From positions 3,162,001 through 3,226,000 of the forward strand of contig NZ_JAGIOA010000001.1 of assembly GCF_017876435.1 (NCBI RefSeq): DNA of 64,000 bases, read 5' to 3'. Below are positions 1 to 8,679 of this stretch, piece by piece. The position numbers were made by a program, and so were the translations under genes. Numbering within the stretch: the stretch's first letter is position 1; every line of letters starts with the position of its first letter. The stretch is from Microbacterium phyllosphaerae (GTDB lineage Bacteria > Actinomycetota > Actinomycetes > Actinomycetales > Microbacteriaceae). The notes below the pieces were generated by a model that was not told where the DNA came from, made no database searches, and was given only the letters and a program-made list of their open reading frames with translations.

Positions 1-449
<449 letters not shown>

Positions 450-467
450 CCACGACCGCACGACGAG

Positions 468-499
468 AAAGACCCCCGAGCTGATGCTCGGGGGTCTTT
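468..499. terminator. Bidirectional hairpin terminator between pgi and tRNA-Ala
   Basis: A perfect 14-bp stem (468-481 with 486-499) has a 4-base loop. It is flanked by A residues on the left arm and T residues on the right arm, so it can end pgi on the plus strand and the tRNA-Ala transcript on the minus strand. Confidence 0.85.
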
Positions 500-508
500 C
501 CCTGTCCG

Positions 509-581
509 TGGACCTAAGGGGATTCGAACCCCTGACCTCCTCGATGCGAACGAGGCGCGCTACCAACTGCGCCATAGGCCC
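509..581 (-). tRNA. tRNA-Ala (anticodon CGC)
   Basis: The reverse complement folds into a full 73-nt cloverleaf. It has a 7-bp acceptor stem with the alanine identity pair G3:U70, D arm GCGC/GCGC, anticodon stem CCTCG/CGAGG with loop TTCGCAT (anticodon CGC, codon GCG), and a T arm closing on TTCGAAT. The CCA end is not encoded. A terminator hairpin lies 9 bases downstream on the same strand. Confidence 0.96.
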
Positions 582-630
582 TGACGTCTTCTACGCTATC
601 ACGCCGGAAGAGGTGCCCGTGCCGCGCAGA

Positions 631-1476
631 TCAGCCCGCGGCGCGCTTGGCCAGGAGGTCGCGGACATGCGCCTCGATCTCGGCGTCGTCCACGTAGCCC
701 ATCTTCGCGAACGGCGACGTGGCGACCGGGATCTGCACCGGAGTCGCCGGCGCCATCCGCTCGGCGCGCTCGCGCAGTTCGGCGAGGCGCGCGGCTGTGC
801 GACGCTCCTCCTGAGCATCCATCTCGGCGCGGGCTATCTGCGCACGAGAGCCCGCGACCGAGACCAGCGGCTCGGGAAGCGGGCGTGGCGTCCACGTGGC
901 ACGACCCTGATCGTGCAACGTCGGCTCGGCCCTCACAACGGGCTCCTCCGCGATCCGCACCGAGCGACGCGCGGCACGGCTCGCGACCGACGACATCCGC
1001 TGAAGGGCGAAGCCCGCAGCGATCACCACCGCGCCCCCGAGCCAGAGAAGGGTCTGGGCCTGCGTGGCGAGCAGCTGCCACACCCCGAGACCCACGACGA
1101 CGAGACCGAGCAGAAGAACAGAGGTCGCCGCCATGCGCACACGCCGACGCGCTCGCGCCTGGCGCACGACGGGATCGGCTCGAGCGGCAGCGAGCTCCTG
1201 GCGGAGAGCGGTGAGCTCGGCCGCCTCCTTCTCGGACTGCAGACGCTTCGCGAGCTTCTGCTGTGCGAGCGCGGTGCGTGCATTCAGTTCGAGCCGCACC
1301 TCACCGGGTGTCTCGCTGGTCTCGGCCAGTACCCGGAGCGCCTGATTCAGCCGTACGGCGTTGCGCTCGGCGGCGTCGTACTGGAAGCGACCACGCCACG
1401 AGGGCAGCAGATACAGCATCCAAAGGAGCACGGCGACGAGCACGATCACTCCTCCGCTCAGCACCGGCCCGTCCAT
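631..1476 (-). CDS. Hypothetical membrane protein, three predicted transmembrane segments
   Basis: I do not recognise a named family in this 281-residue protein. It has a hydrophobic segment at residues 7-25, then a charged, Ala/Glu/Arg-rich helical region (about 35-110) that could form a coiled coil, two further hydrophobic segments (about 116-136 and 143-160), and a basic, Pro/Ala-rich cytosolic tail. The ATG at 1476 is preceded by TACCGT at 1484-1489 with 7 bases between, which fits leaderless transcription. The open frame continues upstream to 1623, but that part has no hydrophobic or conserved content. It lies downstream of galU and a GNAT gene on the same strand, with tRNA-Ala behind it. 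Function is unknown. Confidence 0.75.
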   Translation of the reverse strand: MDGPVLSGGVIVLVAVLLWMLYLLPSWRGRFQYDAAERNAVRLNQALRVLAETSETPGEVRLELNARTALAQQKLAKRLQSEKEAAELTALRQELAAARADPVVRQARARRRVRMAATSVLLLGLVVVGLGVWQLLATQAQTLLWLGGAVVIAAGFALQRMSSVASRAARRSVRIAEEPVVRAEPTLHDQGRATWTPRPLPEPLVSVAGSRAQIARAEMDAQEERRTAARLAELRERAERMAPATPVQIPVATSPFAKMGYVDDAEIEAHVRDLLAKRAAG

Positions 1477-1556
1477 GTCGACAACGGTACGGGAACATCG
1501 GCGGCAACGACCCTCAGTCCGGGCGTGTGTCGCGACCAGTTCGGCGTGTCGCGCCC

Positions 1557-2186
1557 TCAGATCGCCAGTCGGTCGGACGGCGGGATGGTCGCCGCGTCGG
1601 GCGGCACCTGACCGTTGAGCCACCGCGCCAGCACACCCTGCGGCACATCCTCCCGCGTGAGCGCGAATGCGTAGTGGTCGCGCCAGTCGCCGTCGATGTG
1701 GATGTAGCGGCGACGGAGGCCTTCGTAGCGGAAGCCGAGCTTCTGCACCACGCGCAGGCTCGCCGCGTTCTCAGGGCGGATGCAGATCTCCATGCGGTGC
1801 AGGGCGTACTCGGTGAAGCATGCGTCGGTCGCGAGCGCGACCGCCGTCGGGGTGATGCCCTTGCCCGCGAAGCGCTCGCTCACCCAGTAGCCGATCGTCG
1901 CCGAGCACAGCGAGCCCCTGGCCACACCCCAGACGTTCAGCTGACCGGCGACCTCGCCGTCGTACTCCATGACGAACGGGTAGCCCTGCCCGTCGCGATA
2001 CTGCTGCAGCAGACGCCGGATGCTGAGCCGCATGTCGAACGAGACGGAGCCGTACGGCACCGTCGCCTCCCAGGGTTGCAGCCATGCACGGTTGCTCAGC
2101 AGCTCGTGCTGCAGCGGCCTGGCGTCACGGGAGCGCACGAGGCGCAACTCGATCGGACCGTGCCGCATCCCCGTCGCCTGATCCAT
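1557..2186 (-). CDS. GNAT N-acetyltransferase, RimJ/RimL type
   Basis: This 209-residue protein is a GCN5-related acetyltransferase like RimJ/RimL, which acetylate protein N-termini or small amines using acetyl-CoA. The acetyl-CoA pyrophosphate loop is visible as RFAGKGITPTAV (R/Q-x-x-G-x-G pattern). The family's late motif follows: IRPENAASLRVVQKLGFR, then an EGLRRRYIHIDGDWRDH block typical of RimJ. GGAG lies 7 bases before the ATG at 2186. The gene begins 27 bases after the galU stop and is probably cotranscribed with it. The substrate cannot be told from sequence; a ribosomal protein or a peptide N-terminus is the usual guess for this subfamily. Confidence 0.9.
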   Translation of the reverse strand: MDQATGMRHGPIELRLVRSRDARPLQHELLSNRAWLQPWEATVPYGSVSFDMRLSIRRLLQQYRDGQGYPFVMEYDGEVAGQLNVWGVARGSLCSATIGYWVSERFAGKGITPTAVALATDACFTEYALHRMEICIRPENAASLRVVQKLGFRYEGLRRRYIHIDGDWRDHYAFALTREDVPQGVLARWLNGQVPPDAATIPPSDRLAI

Positions 2187-2213
2187 CCGAGCGCTCCGAA
2201 GCCGCGAGGACGC

Positions 2214-3101
2214 CTAGAGGCGTTCCGCGAACTCCTTCAGCCACGGCCGCAGCTCGGGGCCGAGGTCGTCGCGGTCCGAGGCGAGCTGCACGATCGCCTT
2301 GATGTAGTCGACGCGGTCGCCGGTGTCGTAACGGCGTCCACGGAAGATCACGCCGACGACGCCAGGGCCCTCAGGCCTGGTGGCGAGCTCCTGCAGCGCA
2401 TCCGTGAGCTGGATCTCTCCGCCCTTGCCGGGCTCGGTGCGCTCGAGCACCTCGAAGATCGAGGCGGGCAGCACGTAGCGTCCGATGATCGCGAGGTTCG
2501 AGGGCGCGTCCTCCTGCGCCGGCTTCTCGACGAGACCCGTCACGCGCACGGCATCCGAACCGTCGATCTCCTCGACGGCGGCGGCGCCGTACATGTGGAT
2601 GTTGGCCGGATCGACCTCCATGAGAGCGATCACCGCGGCACCGCTGCGCTCGTGCTCGGCGATCATCTCGGTGAGCAGCGGGTCGCGCTCGTCGATGAGG
2701 TCGTCTCCGAGGAGCACGGCGAAAGAGCTGTCGCCCACGTGGGTGCGAGCACGCAGCACCGCGTGTCCGAGACCCTTCGGCTCACCCTGACGGACGAAGT
2801 GGATGTCGGCGAGATCGCTCGACTGCACCACCCGCGCGAGGCGGCCGGTGTCGCCCTTCTCCATGAGCTTGACCTCGAGCTCGGGAACCGAGTCGAAGTG
2901 GTTCGAGATGGCGTTCTTGTTGCGTCCGATGATCACGAGGATGTCCTCGATGCCGGCGGTCGCGGCCTCTTCGACCACGTACTGGATGGCCGGCTTGTCG
3001 ACGACCGGCAGCATCTCCTTCGGCATCGCCTTCGTCGCCGGCAGGAATCGTGTCCCCAGTCCTGCGGCGGGAATGACGGCCTTGATCTTCTGAGCACCCA
3101 T
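2214..3101 (-). CDS. galU: UTP--glucose-1-phosphate uridylyltransferase
   Basis: GalU makes UDP-glucose from UTP and glucose-1-phosphate for cell-wall glycans and osmolytes. The N-terminal nucleotide-binding signature GLGTRFLPATKAMPKEMLP and the VVDKPAIQYVVEEA block are unmistakable. The length (295 residues) is normal. A GTG at 3107 is in frame, but TAGGCT (3108-3113) ends directly before it and stands 6 bases from the ATG at 3101. I therefore choose 3101 as a leaderless start. It is divergent from the folate cyclo-ligase gene and is followed by the GNAT gene. Confidence 0.95.
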   Translation of the reverse strand: MGAQKIKAVIPAAGLGTRFLPATKAMPKEMLPVVDKPAIQYVVEEAATAGIEDILVIIGRNKNAISNHFDSVPELEVKLMEKGDTGRLARVVQSSDLADIHFVRQGEPKGLGHAVLRARTHVGDSSFAVLLGDDLIDERDPLLTEMIAEHERSGAAVIALMEVDPANIHMYGAAAVEEIDGSDAVRVTGLVEKPAQEDAPSNLAIIGRYVLPASIFEVLERTEPGKGGEIQLTDALQELATRPEGPGVVGVIFRGRRYDTGDRVDYIKAIVQLASDRDDLGPELRPWLKEFAERL

Positions 3102-3142
3102 CTTCACAGCCTAGTGGGGATGCCCGCCGTAGACTCGGAGCC

Positions 3143-3739
3143 ATGTCGAACGACGTGGAGCACGAGAAGCGCGCGCTGCGGGCCGAGCTCCGTGAGCGCC
3201 GCCAGCTGCTGAGCGATGCCCAACGCGAGAGCGCGGCATCCGCCCTCACGCAGAGACTGGACGAACTCGTCGAGTCGCTCGGCGCGCGGTCGATCTCGTG
3301 CTTCCTCTCCACCACCACGGAACCGGGGACCAGGGAGTTCGTGACCGGTGCAGTGCGCCGCGGGATCCGCGTGCTCCTTCCTGTCACCCGGGCGGACGGA
3401 CTTCTCGACTGGGCGGTCGCGACCGACGATGACGATGTCGCCGAGGGCCTGTTCGGGCTGCCCGAACCGACGGGCGAGGTGCTCGGCCCCATCGCGGTGA
3501 ACGACGTCGACCTCATGGTGATCCCCGCCGCGGCCGTCGACCGCACCGGGATGCGCATGGGGTGGGGCCGCGGCTACTTCGACAAGACCATCGGATCGAT
3601 GGAGAAGTGCCCGCCCGTCTACGCGGTCATCTATGATTCCGAGGTACTCGACTTCCTGCCGAGGGAGGTTCACGACCAGCCGGTCACCGGCGTCGTGACC
3701 CCCACGCAGACCCTTCTCCTGTCGCAGTCGCGACGCTGA
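3143..3739 (+). CDS. 5-formyltetrahydrofolate cyclo-ligase
   Basis: The enzyme converts 5-formyl-THF to 5,10-methenyl-THF using ATP, recycling a folate storage form. The family hallmark near the C-terminus is clear: RTGMRMGWGRGYFDKTI, where the GxGxGYYD-like loop binds phosphate and substrate. Basic residues at the N-terminus (KRALRAELRERR) are also typical. At 198 residues it has normal length. TAGACT at 3130-3135 lies 7 bases before the ATG, so the transcript is likely leaderless. The fmdB-like gene and mscL follow closely on the same strand, suggesting an operon of three that ends at the hairpin near 4500-4530. Confidence 0.94.
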   Translation: MSNDVEHEKRALRAELRERRQLLSDAQRESAASALTQRLDELVESLGARSISCFLSTTTEPGTREFVTGAVRRGIRVLLPVTRADGLLDWAVATDDDDVAEGLFGLPEPTGEVLGPIAVNDVDLMVIPAAAVDRTGMRMGWGRGYFDKTIGSMEKCPPVYAVIYDSEVLDFLPREVHDQPVTGVVTPTQTLLLSQSRR

Positions 3740-3756
3740 CCCCCGCGAGGACCGCA

Positions 3757-4029
3757 ATGCCCACCTATGCCTATGCCTGCCGTTCCTGCGGCCACGCCTT
3801 CGACGCCGTGCAGAGCTTCTCCGACGACGCGCTCACCGTCTGCCCCGAGTGCGGCGGCGAGCTGCGCAAGCAGTACGGGTCCATCGGCGTGACGTTCAAC
3901 GGCTCGGGCTTCTATCGCACCGACTCGCGGTCGGGGTCCGGCTCTTCCGCATCCGCCCCGGCATCATCGAAGTCGGAGCCGACGAAGAGCGCCACCCCGG
4001 CGCCCGCGTCGAGCACCACCTCTTCCTGA
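3757..4029 (+). CDS. FmdB-family zinc ribbon protein
   Basis: This 90-residue protein carries the FmdB/CxxC zinc ribbon. The motif MPTYAYACRSCGH supplies Cys8 and Cys11 and the CPECGG supplies Cys29 and Cys32. It is followed by the conserved phenylalanine/glycine patch (FNGSGFYRTD) and then a Ser/Ala/Pro/Thr-rich disordered tail. The family was named for a putative regulator of formamidase; its true role is not settled. A GAGGA ribosome site stands before the ATG. It sits between the folate cyclo-ligase and mscL genes, an arrangement common in Actinobacteria. Confidence 0.92.
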   Translation: MPTYAYACRSCGHAFDAVQSFSDDALTVCPECGGELRKQYGSIGVTFNGSGFYRTDSRSGSGSSASAPASSKSEPTKSATPAPASSTTSS

Positions 4030-4055
4030 CACACAACGGACCTCCGGAGGTTCCC

Positions 4056-4478
4056 ATGCTCAAAGGTTTCAAGGACTTCATCCTCCGCGGCAACGTCATC
4101 GACCTGGCTGTCGCGGTCGTCATCGGCACCGCGTTCACGGCCATCGTCACCGCCGTGGTGAACAGCATCATCACCCCGCTCGTCTCCCTGTTCTTCAAGG
4201 CCGACGCGGCCGGCAACTTCGGACCGCAGCTGACCAGCCTCTACGGCGACAAGGTCACCTTCCCGATCGGTGATCTGATCTCGGCGATCATCAGCTTCCT
4301 CTCGGTCGCCCTGGTGGTCTACTTCGTATTCGTCCTGCCGATGAACACCTTCAAGGCGCACGTCGAGGCCCGCAAGGGCACCGCCGCAGAAGAGCCGGCT
4401 GAAGAGCCGGCCGCGGCGACCGAGGCCGAGCTGCTCGTGGAGATCCGCGACCTGCTCGCCCGGAACGCCCGCAGCTGA
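4056..4478 (+). CDS. mscL: Large-conductance mechanosensitive channel
   Basis: MscL is a homopentameric inner-membrane channel that opens under high membrane tension to release osmolytes. The protein begins MLKGFKDFILRGNVIDLAVAV, a near-universal MscL N-terminus. TM1 spans about residues 15-44 and TM2 about 70-95, followed by an acidic linker (AAEEPAEEPAAA) and the cytoplasmic helix EAELLVEIRDLLARN. Length is 140 residues. CGGAGG at 4045-4050 is spaced 5 bases from the ATG at 4056, which excludes longer in-frame starts. A hairpin terminator follows. Confidence 0.96.
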   Translation: MLKGFKDFILRGNVIDLAVAVVIGTAFTAIVTAVVNSIITPLVSLFFKADAAGNFGPQLTSLYGDKVTFPIGDLISAIISFLSVALVVYFVFVLPMNTFKAHVEARKGTAAEEPAEEPAAATEAELLVEIRDLLARNARS

Positions 4479-4496
4479 CACGCATCCCCTCGACGC

Positions 4497-4535
4497 ACGA
4501 AGCGCACGGTCCCCTCGGGGCCGTGCGCTTTCGTC
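4497..4535. terminator. Hairpin terminator between mscL and the convergent small ORF
   Basis: The arms 4500-4509 and 4521-4530 are perfectly complementary, and the inner TCCC/GGGG part can extend the stem with one wobble pair. The right arm runs into CTTTCGTC, so it can end mscL and, in reverse, the minus-strand genes. Confidence 0.75.
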
Positions 4536-4560
4536 ATACCGGGCGCGTGGTGCGGCGCGG

Positions 4561-4779
4561 TCAGTAGTGCGGAGGCACGTCCTGCATCAGGCGGTCGTCG
4601 TTGGGACCCTTCGGACCTTTCGGGCCCGTGGATGCAGGCGCCGCCGGCCGCGTCGTCGGCGACGCCGCGGCCTCGGGGTCCGTATCGGTGCCGGCCACCG
4701 GGGTCAGCCGTGCACGCCGGGACCCCGCGACCCGCACGACCTTCTGCCGCGGAGCACTCGGGTCGGGCTGCTCAGCCAT
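4561..4779 (-). CDS. Small hypothetical protein with C-terminal DVPPHY motif
   Basis: This is a 72-residue, low-complexity protein: a basic N-terminal part (QKVVRVAGSRRARL), an Ala/Pro/Thr-rich linker, and a distinctive end NDDRLMQDVPPHY. Small proteins ending in a (D/R)PPH(W/Y) motif are found next to the large helicase-like gene in relatives; I recall this from memory, not from a search. Its start overlaps the end of the upstream helicase-like gene by 8 bases, so translational coupling is likely. No function is known; a partner role with the helicase-like protein is an inference from the overlap. Confidence 0.7.
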   Translation of the reverse strand: MAEQPDPSAPRQKVVRVAGSRRARLTPVAGTDTDPEAAASPTTRPAAPASTGPKGPKGPNDDRLMQDVPPHY

Positions 4780-7700
4780 TCTTCGGATCGTCGAGATCGA
4801 TCGGCTGGGTGTCGTTGTCGGCGCGGGCGGCGGATGCCGAGATCCCCAGCACCCCCGCGATGCGTGACGCCGCGGTGACAGGGTCGCTGTACAGGTCGAA
4901 AGCGTGCACGCGGACGTAGTGCCACCCGAGTCGGCGGAGCACGTGCGGCCTGAGACGCAGCGTCTCGCGCAGGGACTCGCCTCGCGACTCCGGGTCGGGC
5001 TCGATCACGACCGCCTTGCCGCCGTGCTGCGCGACGAGCGGGAGCAGACCGCGGTAGTCGACGTCGACAGAGGCGCCGAGGCGGCGCAGCTCCCGCGCGA
5101 GAGCGAGCGTCAACGGGTCGGCGAGATCCTCGAGGCGCGCGTCACGACCGCGTGCGGCCAGGCCGCCCAGGATCGACATCAGCATCGCCGCACCGTATTC
5201 GAGTCGTCCGTCGTCGAACGAGGAGGGCCGGATCGACGAGACGATGACCATCGAGCGACGAGCTCTCGTCATGCCGACGGTCAGCAGCCGCTCGCCGTCG
5301 GGAGTCGACAGGTCGCCGAAGTCGCTGAGCACGCGCCCGTGCTTGGTGAGACCGAAGCCCAGAGAGAAGATGACCCGGTCGCGACTCTCGGCGACGGACT
5401 CCTCGAGAGTGAGCACCGCGAAGGGCTCGGCCGTGTCCCGCCCCACGAAGTCGGCGACGTCGGATCGGCCCGCGAACGCCGAGGTGACCGCGGCGCGCAC
5501 ACGCTCCGCGTGACGCCTGCTGGCGGTGACGACCATGAGTGACTCGTCCGGGCGATGCACGGCATGCTCCACGACGAGGGTGACGACCCTGGCGACTTCG
5601 GCCTCCGGGCTCTCCACGGCTCCAGAGACGGGGTCCGGGGCGCCGGTGCCGCCCTCGACGTAATCGACGGTCAGGCTGCCGCGGCCGAGGTACGAGCCCG
5701 CCCAGGGCAGCGAGACGATCTCGCCGCCGTAGAACGCGTCGTTGATCAGTTCGGCGAGGTCCTCGCCGCCCGCGCGGTAGCTGCGCGTGAGCGTCATCAC
5801 GGGGAGCAGCTCCGACAGGCGCTCGAACACCGACACGGAGTCGAACGGAACCTCGTGCTCCCAGTCGACCCCGGGGTCGACGGCGACGTGGAACGGCGTC
5901 GGAAGCTGGGTCACAGGATCGCCGAACGCCACGATCTGCCGCGCACGGCGGATGGCCGGCGCGGCCTCGGCGAGGTTGATGGCGGCCGCGTCGACGAGGA
6001 GCACCGCGTCGAACTCCACCGAGTCGGGAATGTGCGGCACGAGATAGGGCGACGAGATCCACACGGGGGCGAGCACGTCGACGAGCGCGGGAGCGGCGCT
6101 CACGATCTCCGCCGTCGTGGTGGCGGGCTGCTTCAGCGCCCGACGCAGGTTCTGCGACTCCTGCGGCTCGTCGACGATCGCGATCTTCCACTGGTTGGCG
6201 AGCTGCCAGGCGAGCAACGGCCCCGCCATGGCCGCATGCGCCTCATCGACGAGGCGGAAGTCGCGCTCGAGTCGGTCGACGACGGCCGTGTTGGCACCGA
6301 GGAGAGCCCGGTCGTCCTGCAGCGCGCGCTCGAGCAGCGTCTGCCACCAGGCGAACTCCAGCTCGTCGCCCACGCGCGCTTCGGAGACGTGTCGCACCGA
6401 GAGCTCGGCGAGGAGCGGCTCGAGACCGAGTTCGGCGAGTCGATCACGCAGCTGCGCGCGCTCGACCAGGTTGTCGAACACGTCGGACTTGGCCGCGAGC
6501 CCTGCGAGGGTGCGCACGAGTCGTGCGACGGGAAGAGTCGACAACGGCTCCCGACGGCCGAGCGCGACGTCGAGTTCGGCGAGCTCGGCGGTGACCCGCT
6601 GCCAGGCGACATAGACGTCGGCGAGGCCGAGAGGGATCTCAGGGGCGACGCCCGCGTCGACGTACCGCTGCCACTGCGTGCGCTGCGTCTGGATGCGCAG
6701 CAGCGCCTCATGCATCTCGGTGACATGGACGCCGGGACGCACGTACTCCTTGGCCAGACGGCGCAGGCGACGGCGGTCGGCGCCCGACAGGTTCGGCGCG
6801 TCACGACGCGAGCCGTGGGCCTTGATGAGTTCGCCGAGCGGACGCTCGAACACGGTCGGACTGAAACGGTCGAGGGAGTCGCGGATGCCCTGCAACAGGC
6901 GCAGGTACTCACCCAGTTCGTCGATGGTCGAGAACGGTCGCATGTGGGTCTGCGCGATCAGCGCATACCCCCGCTCGAGCAGGGCCGGCACGCTGTCACC
7001 GTGCAGACGCCCTGCCAGCTGGTGCGCAGCCCTCGCGGCCTCCGTGCTCGAGAAGCTCACGCCGTACCAGGGTGAGTCGTTCGGACCGAACCGGAACTCG
7101 CCGAGACGCGCGGCCTGGGCCAGAGCGGCAGCCGCGGCCGAGCGGTCGTCGGAGAGCCGTCGGAGAGTCTCGGGGCTCAGTCGGGCGGTGGTCGACGGCG
7201 GGGTCGGCAGTGACGCAAGGCGCGTGAGGTGACGGGTGGCGTCGAGCACCGAGGCGTTCGTCCCCGCGACCGGGGCCGTGAGCGCCTGCCGGTAGTCCCG
7301 CAGCACGGTGCGCAGACGCACGAGCGCGTCGTCGACGTCGCTCACCTTCGGCGCGGTCGCCTTCTCGTTGCGGCCGATCGCGCGCACCAGATCCCGGCGG
7401 ACGCTCGCGGGCGAGACCGCGAGGCTGTCGAGACCGATGCCGGCGAGACGATGCCGCACGCCGTCGAGGGTCGAGCGGCGCGCCGAGACCACGAGCACCC
7501 GCTTGCCTGCGCGCACCAGCTCGCCCAGCGCATTGATCACGGTCTGGGTGCCGCCGGTGCCCGGCAGCGTGGCGACCGTCAGCGAATGACCGGCGGCGAT
7601 CCTGGCCAGGACCGCCTCCTGCTCGGCATCCGCATCCAGGAGCAGGTTGTCGGATGCCGGTGCCCTGTCGTCCGGGCCGGTGTGATGCGGCGCCGGTCGT

Positions 7701-8491
7701 CGTGCGGAGACCTGCTCGCGGTCGCCGACGTGTCCGGCGAGCGCGTTGAGCACGATGTGGTCGAGGCTTCCGCCGTCACGCGACATCGCGCCGCCGACGT
7801 CGGCGAAGGTCGACACCACGAGCCGCGGGAGGACCGTGAAGGTGTCGATCGAGCGGGTGGTCGCCCGCAGGCTGTCGATCACCGGCTGAGGCTTGAAGAT
7901 GCCGCCGTCGTAGGCGAGCGCGGCGAGCGCCGTCGCGTCGATCGTGATGCCGAAGTGCTCGCGCGCGATGCGCACGAGTTCGGGGTTGACCTCGAAGGCG
8001 CCCTGCAGCTTGAGTTCGAAATCCGAGTGATGACGACGGATCGCGAGAGGACGCAGGAGGACGGGAGCGGCGAAGTCCGCGCCGCCGATGCGCCACCCTG
8101 CGACGCCGACGGCCAGGTGCACGGCCTCGATGCCGCGGACCGTGCGCAGCTCCGTGTTCTTCGCCGTGATCCGCTCGGCGGCGAGGCGTGCCGTGCGCAG
8201 ACCGACCTCATCGCGATACAGGTTCGAGAGCAGCGTCGACTTGCCGGTGATGAACTGGGGAAGGCTTCCGGGGTGTGCCTTGGAGATGTCGATGCCGGAT
8301 TCGACGGTGTCACGGAAGGTGACCAGCGGCGAAGAACCGCCCAGATCCGCCGCTTCGGCACGCAGGCGCGTCCGCTCGGCCTCTGCGGCGTGAGCGATCT
8401 CGACGCCGACGGCCGACTCCTGCAGCCCGCCCAGGGTCACTGAGGCATCGGTCGCTGCATCATCCGCAGCCTTGCCTTCACGTCGCCACAC
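4772..8491 (-). CDS. Large SF1 helicase-like protein with degenerate ATPase motifs and C-terminal nuclease-like region
   Basis: This 1239-residue protein follows the layout of Upf1/Dna2-type superfamily 1 helicases. The Walker A position reads LPGTGGTQT (309-317) with glycine where lysine is expected. The motif II position reads VDAAA (833-837) instead of DEAA/S. Motif III GDPVTQLPTP (857-866), a motif IV-like LTRSYRAG (901-908) and a motif VI-like GMTRARRSMVIV (1073-1084) remain. The C-terminus (about 1125-1210, with RLGWHYVRVHAFDLYSDP) resembles the Vsr/DUF559 restriction-fold region that often ends such proteins. The start is GTG with TAGTGT 7 bases upstream. It may bind nucleic acid without acting as an ATP-driven helicase. 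It is coupled to the small gene downstream. Confidence 0.85.
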   Translation of the reverse strand: MWRREGKAADDAATDASVTLGGLQESAVGVEIAHAAEAERTRLRAEAADLGGSSPLVTFRDTVESGIDISKAHPGSLPQFITGKSTLLSNLYRDEVGLRTARLAAERITAKNTELRTVRGIEAVHLAVGVAGWRIGGADFAAPVLLRPLAIRRHHSDFELKLQGAFEVNPELVRIAREHFGITIDATALAALAYDGGIFKPQPVIDSLRATTRSIDTFTVLPRLVVSTFADVGGAMSRDGGSLDHIVLNALAGHVGDREQVSARRPAPHHTGPDDRAPASDNLLLDADAEQEAVLARIAAGHSLTVATLPGTGGTQTVINALGELVRAGKRVLVVSARRSTLDGVRHRLAGIGLDSLAVSPASVRRDLVRAIGRNEKATAPKVSDVDDALVRLRTVLRDYRQALTAPVAGTNASVLDATRHLTRLASLPTPPSTTARLSPETLRRLSDDRSAAAAALAQAARLGEFRFGPNDSPWYGVSFSSTEAARAAHQLAGRLHGDSVPALLERGYALIAQTHMRPFSTIDELGEYLRLLQGIRDSLDRFSPTVFERPLGELIKAHGSRRDAPNLSGADRRRLRRLAKEYVRPGVHVTEMHEALLRIQTQRTQWQRYVDAGVAPEIPLGLADVYVAWQRVTAELAELDVALGRREPLSTLPVARLVRTLAGLAAKSDVFDNLVERAQLRDRLAELGLEPLLAELSVRHVSEARVGDELEFAWWQTLLERALQDDRALLGANTAVVDRLERDFRLVDEAHAAMAGPLLAWQLANQWKIAIVDEPQESQNLRRALKQPATTTAEIVSAAPALVDVLAPVWISSPYLVPHIPDSVEFDAVLLVDAAAINLAEAAPAIRRARQIVAFGDPVTQLPTPFHVAVDPGVDWEHEVPFDSVSVFERLSELLPVMTLTRSYRAGGEDLAELINDAFYGGEIVSLPWAGSYLGRGSLTVDYVEGGTGAPDPVSGAVESPEAEVARVVTLVVEHAVHRPDESLMVVTASRRHAERVRAAVTSAFAGRSDVADFVGRDTAEPFAVLTLEESVAESRDRVIFSLGFGLTKHGRVLSDFGDLSTPDGERLLTVGMTRARRSMVIVSSIRPSSFDDGRLEYGAAMLMSILGGLAARGRDARLEDLADPLTLALARELRRLGASVDVDYRGLLPLVAQHGGKAVVIEPDPESRGESLRETLRLRPHVLRRLGWHYVRVHAFDLYSDPVTAASRIAGVLGISASAARADNDTQPIDLDDPKNG

Positions 8492-8679
8492 ACCTCACAC
8501 ACTAAGCGCGGCTCGCCGTACCGCCGGTATCCCGGGCGGGTTTCACCGTATTTCCGCCTCTCTCCGCGCCTTCGGCACCCGTCCGACCGCTCCTGCACCT
8601 CCGCGGCGATCGGACGCGCTCTCCCCCGGTCGCGTACGCGCGCACCCCGGCGGTCGGCCGCGACGGTCAGGATGGTGGC

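Noticed and set aside
1263..3212. 649-codon plus-strand ORF
   Set aside because: It lies antisense to the GNAT and galU genes, is His/Arg/Val-rich without any domain, and has no ribosome site. It is a GC-driven shadow frame.
5555..8443. Two long plus-strand ORFs (506 and 404 codons)
   Set aside because: Both are antisense to the helicase-like gene, whose helicase motifs and termini are recognisable; the plus-strand products are low-complexity Arg/Asp/Gly sequence.
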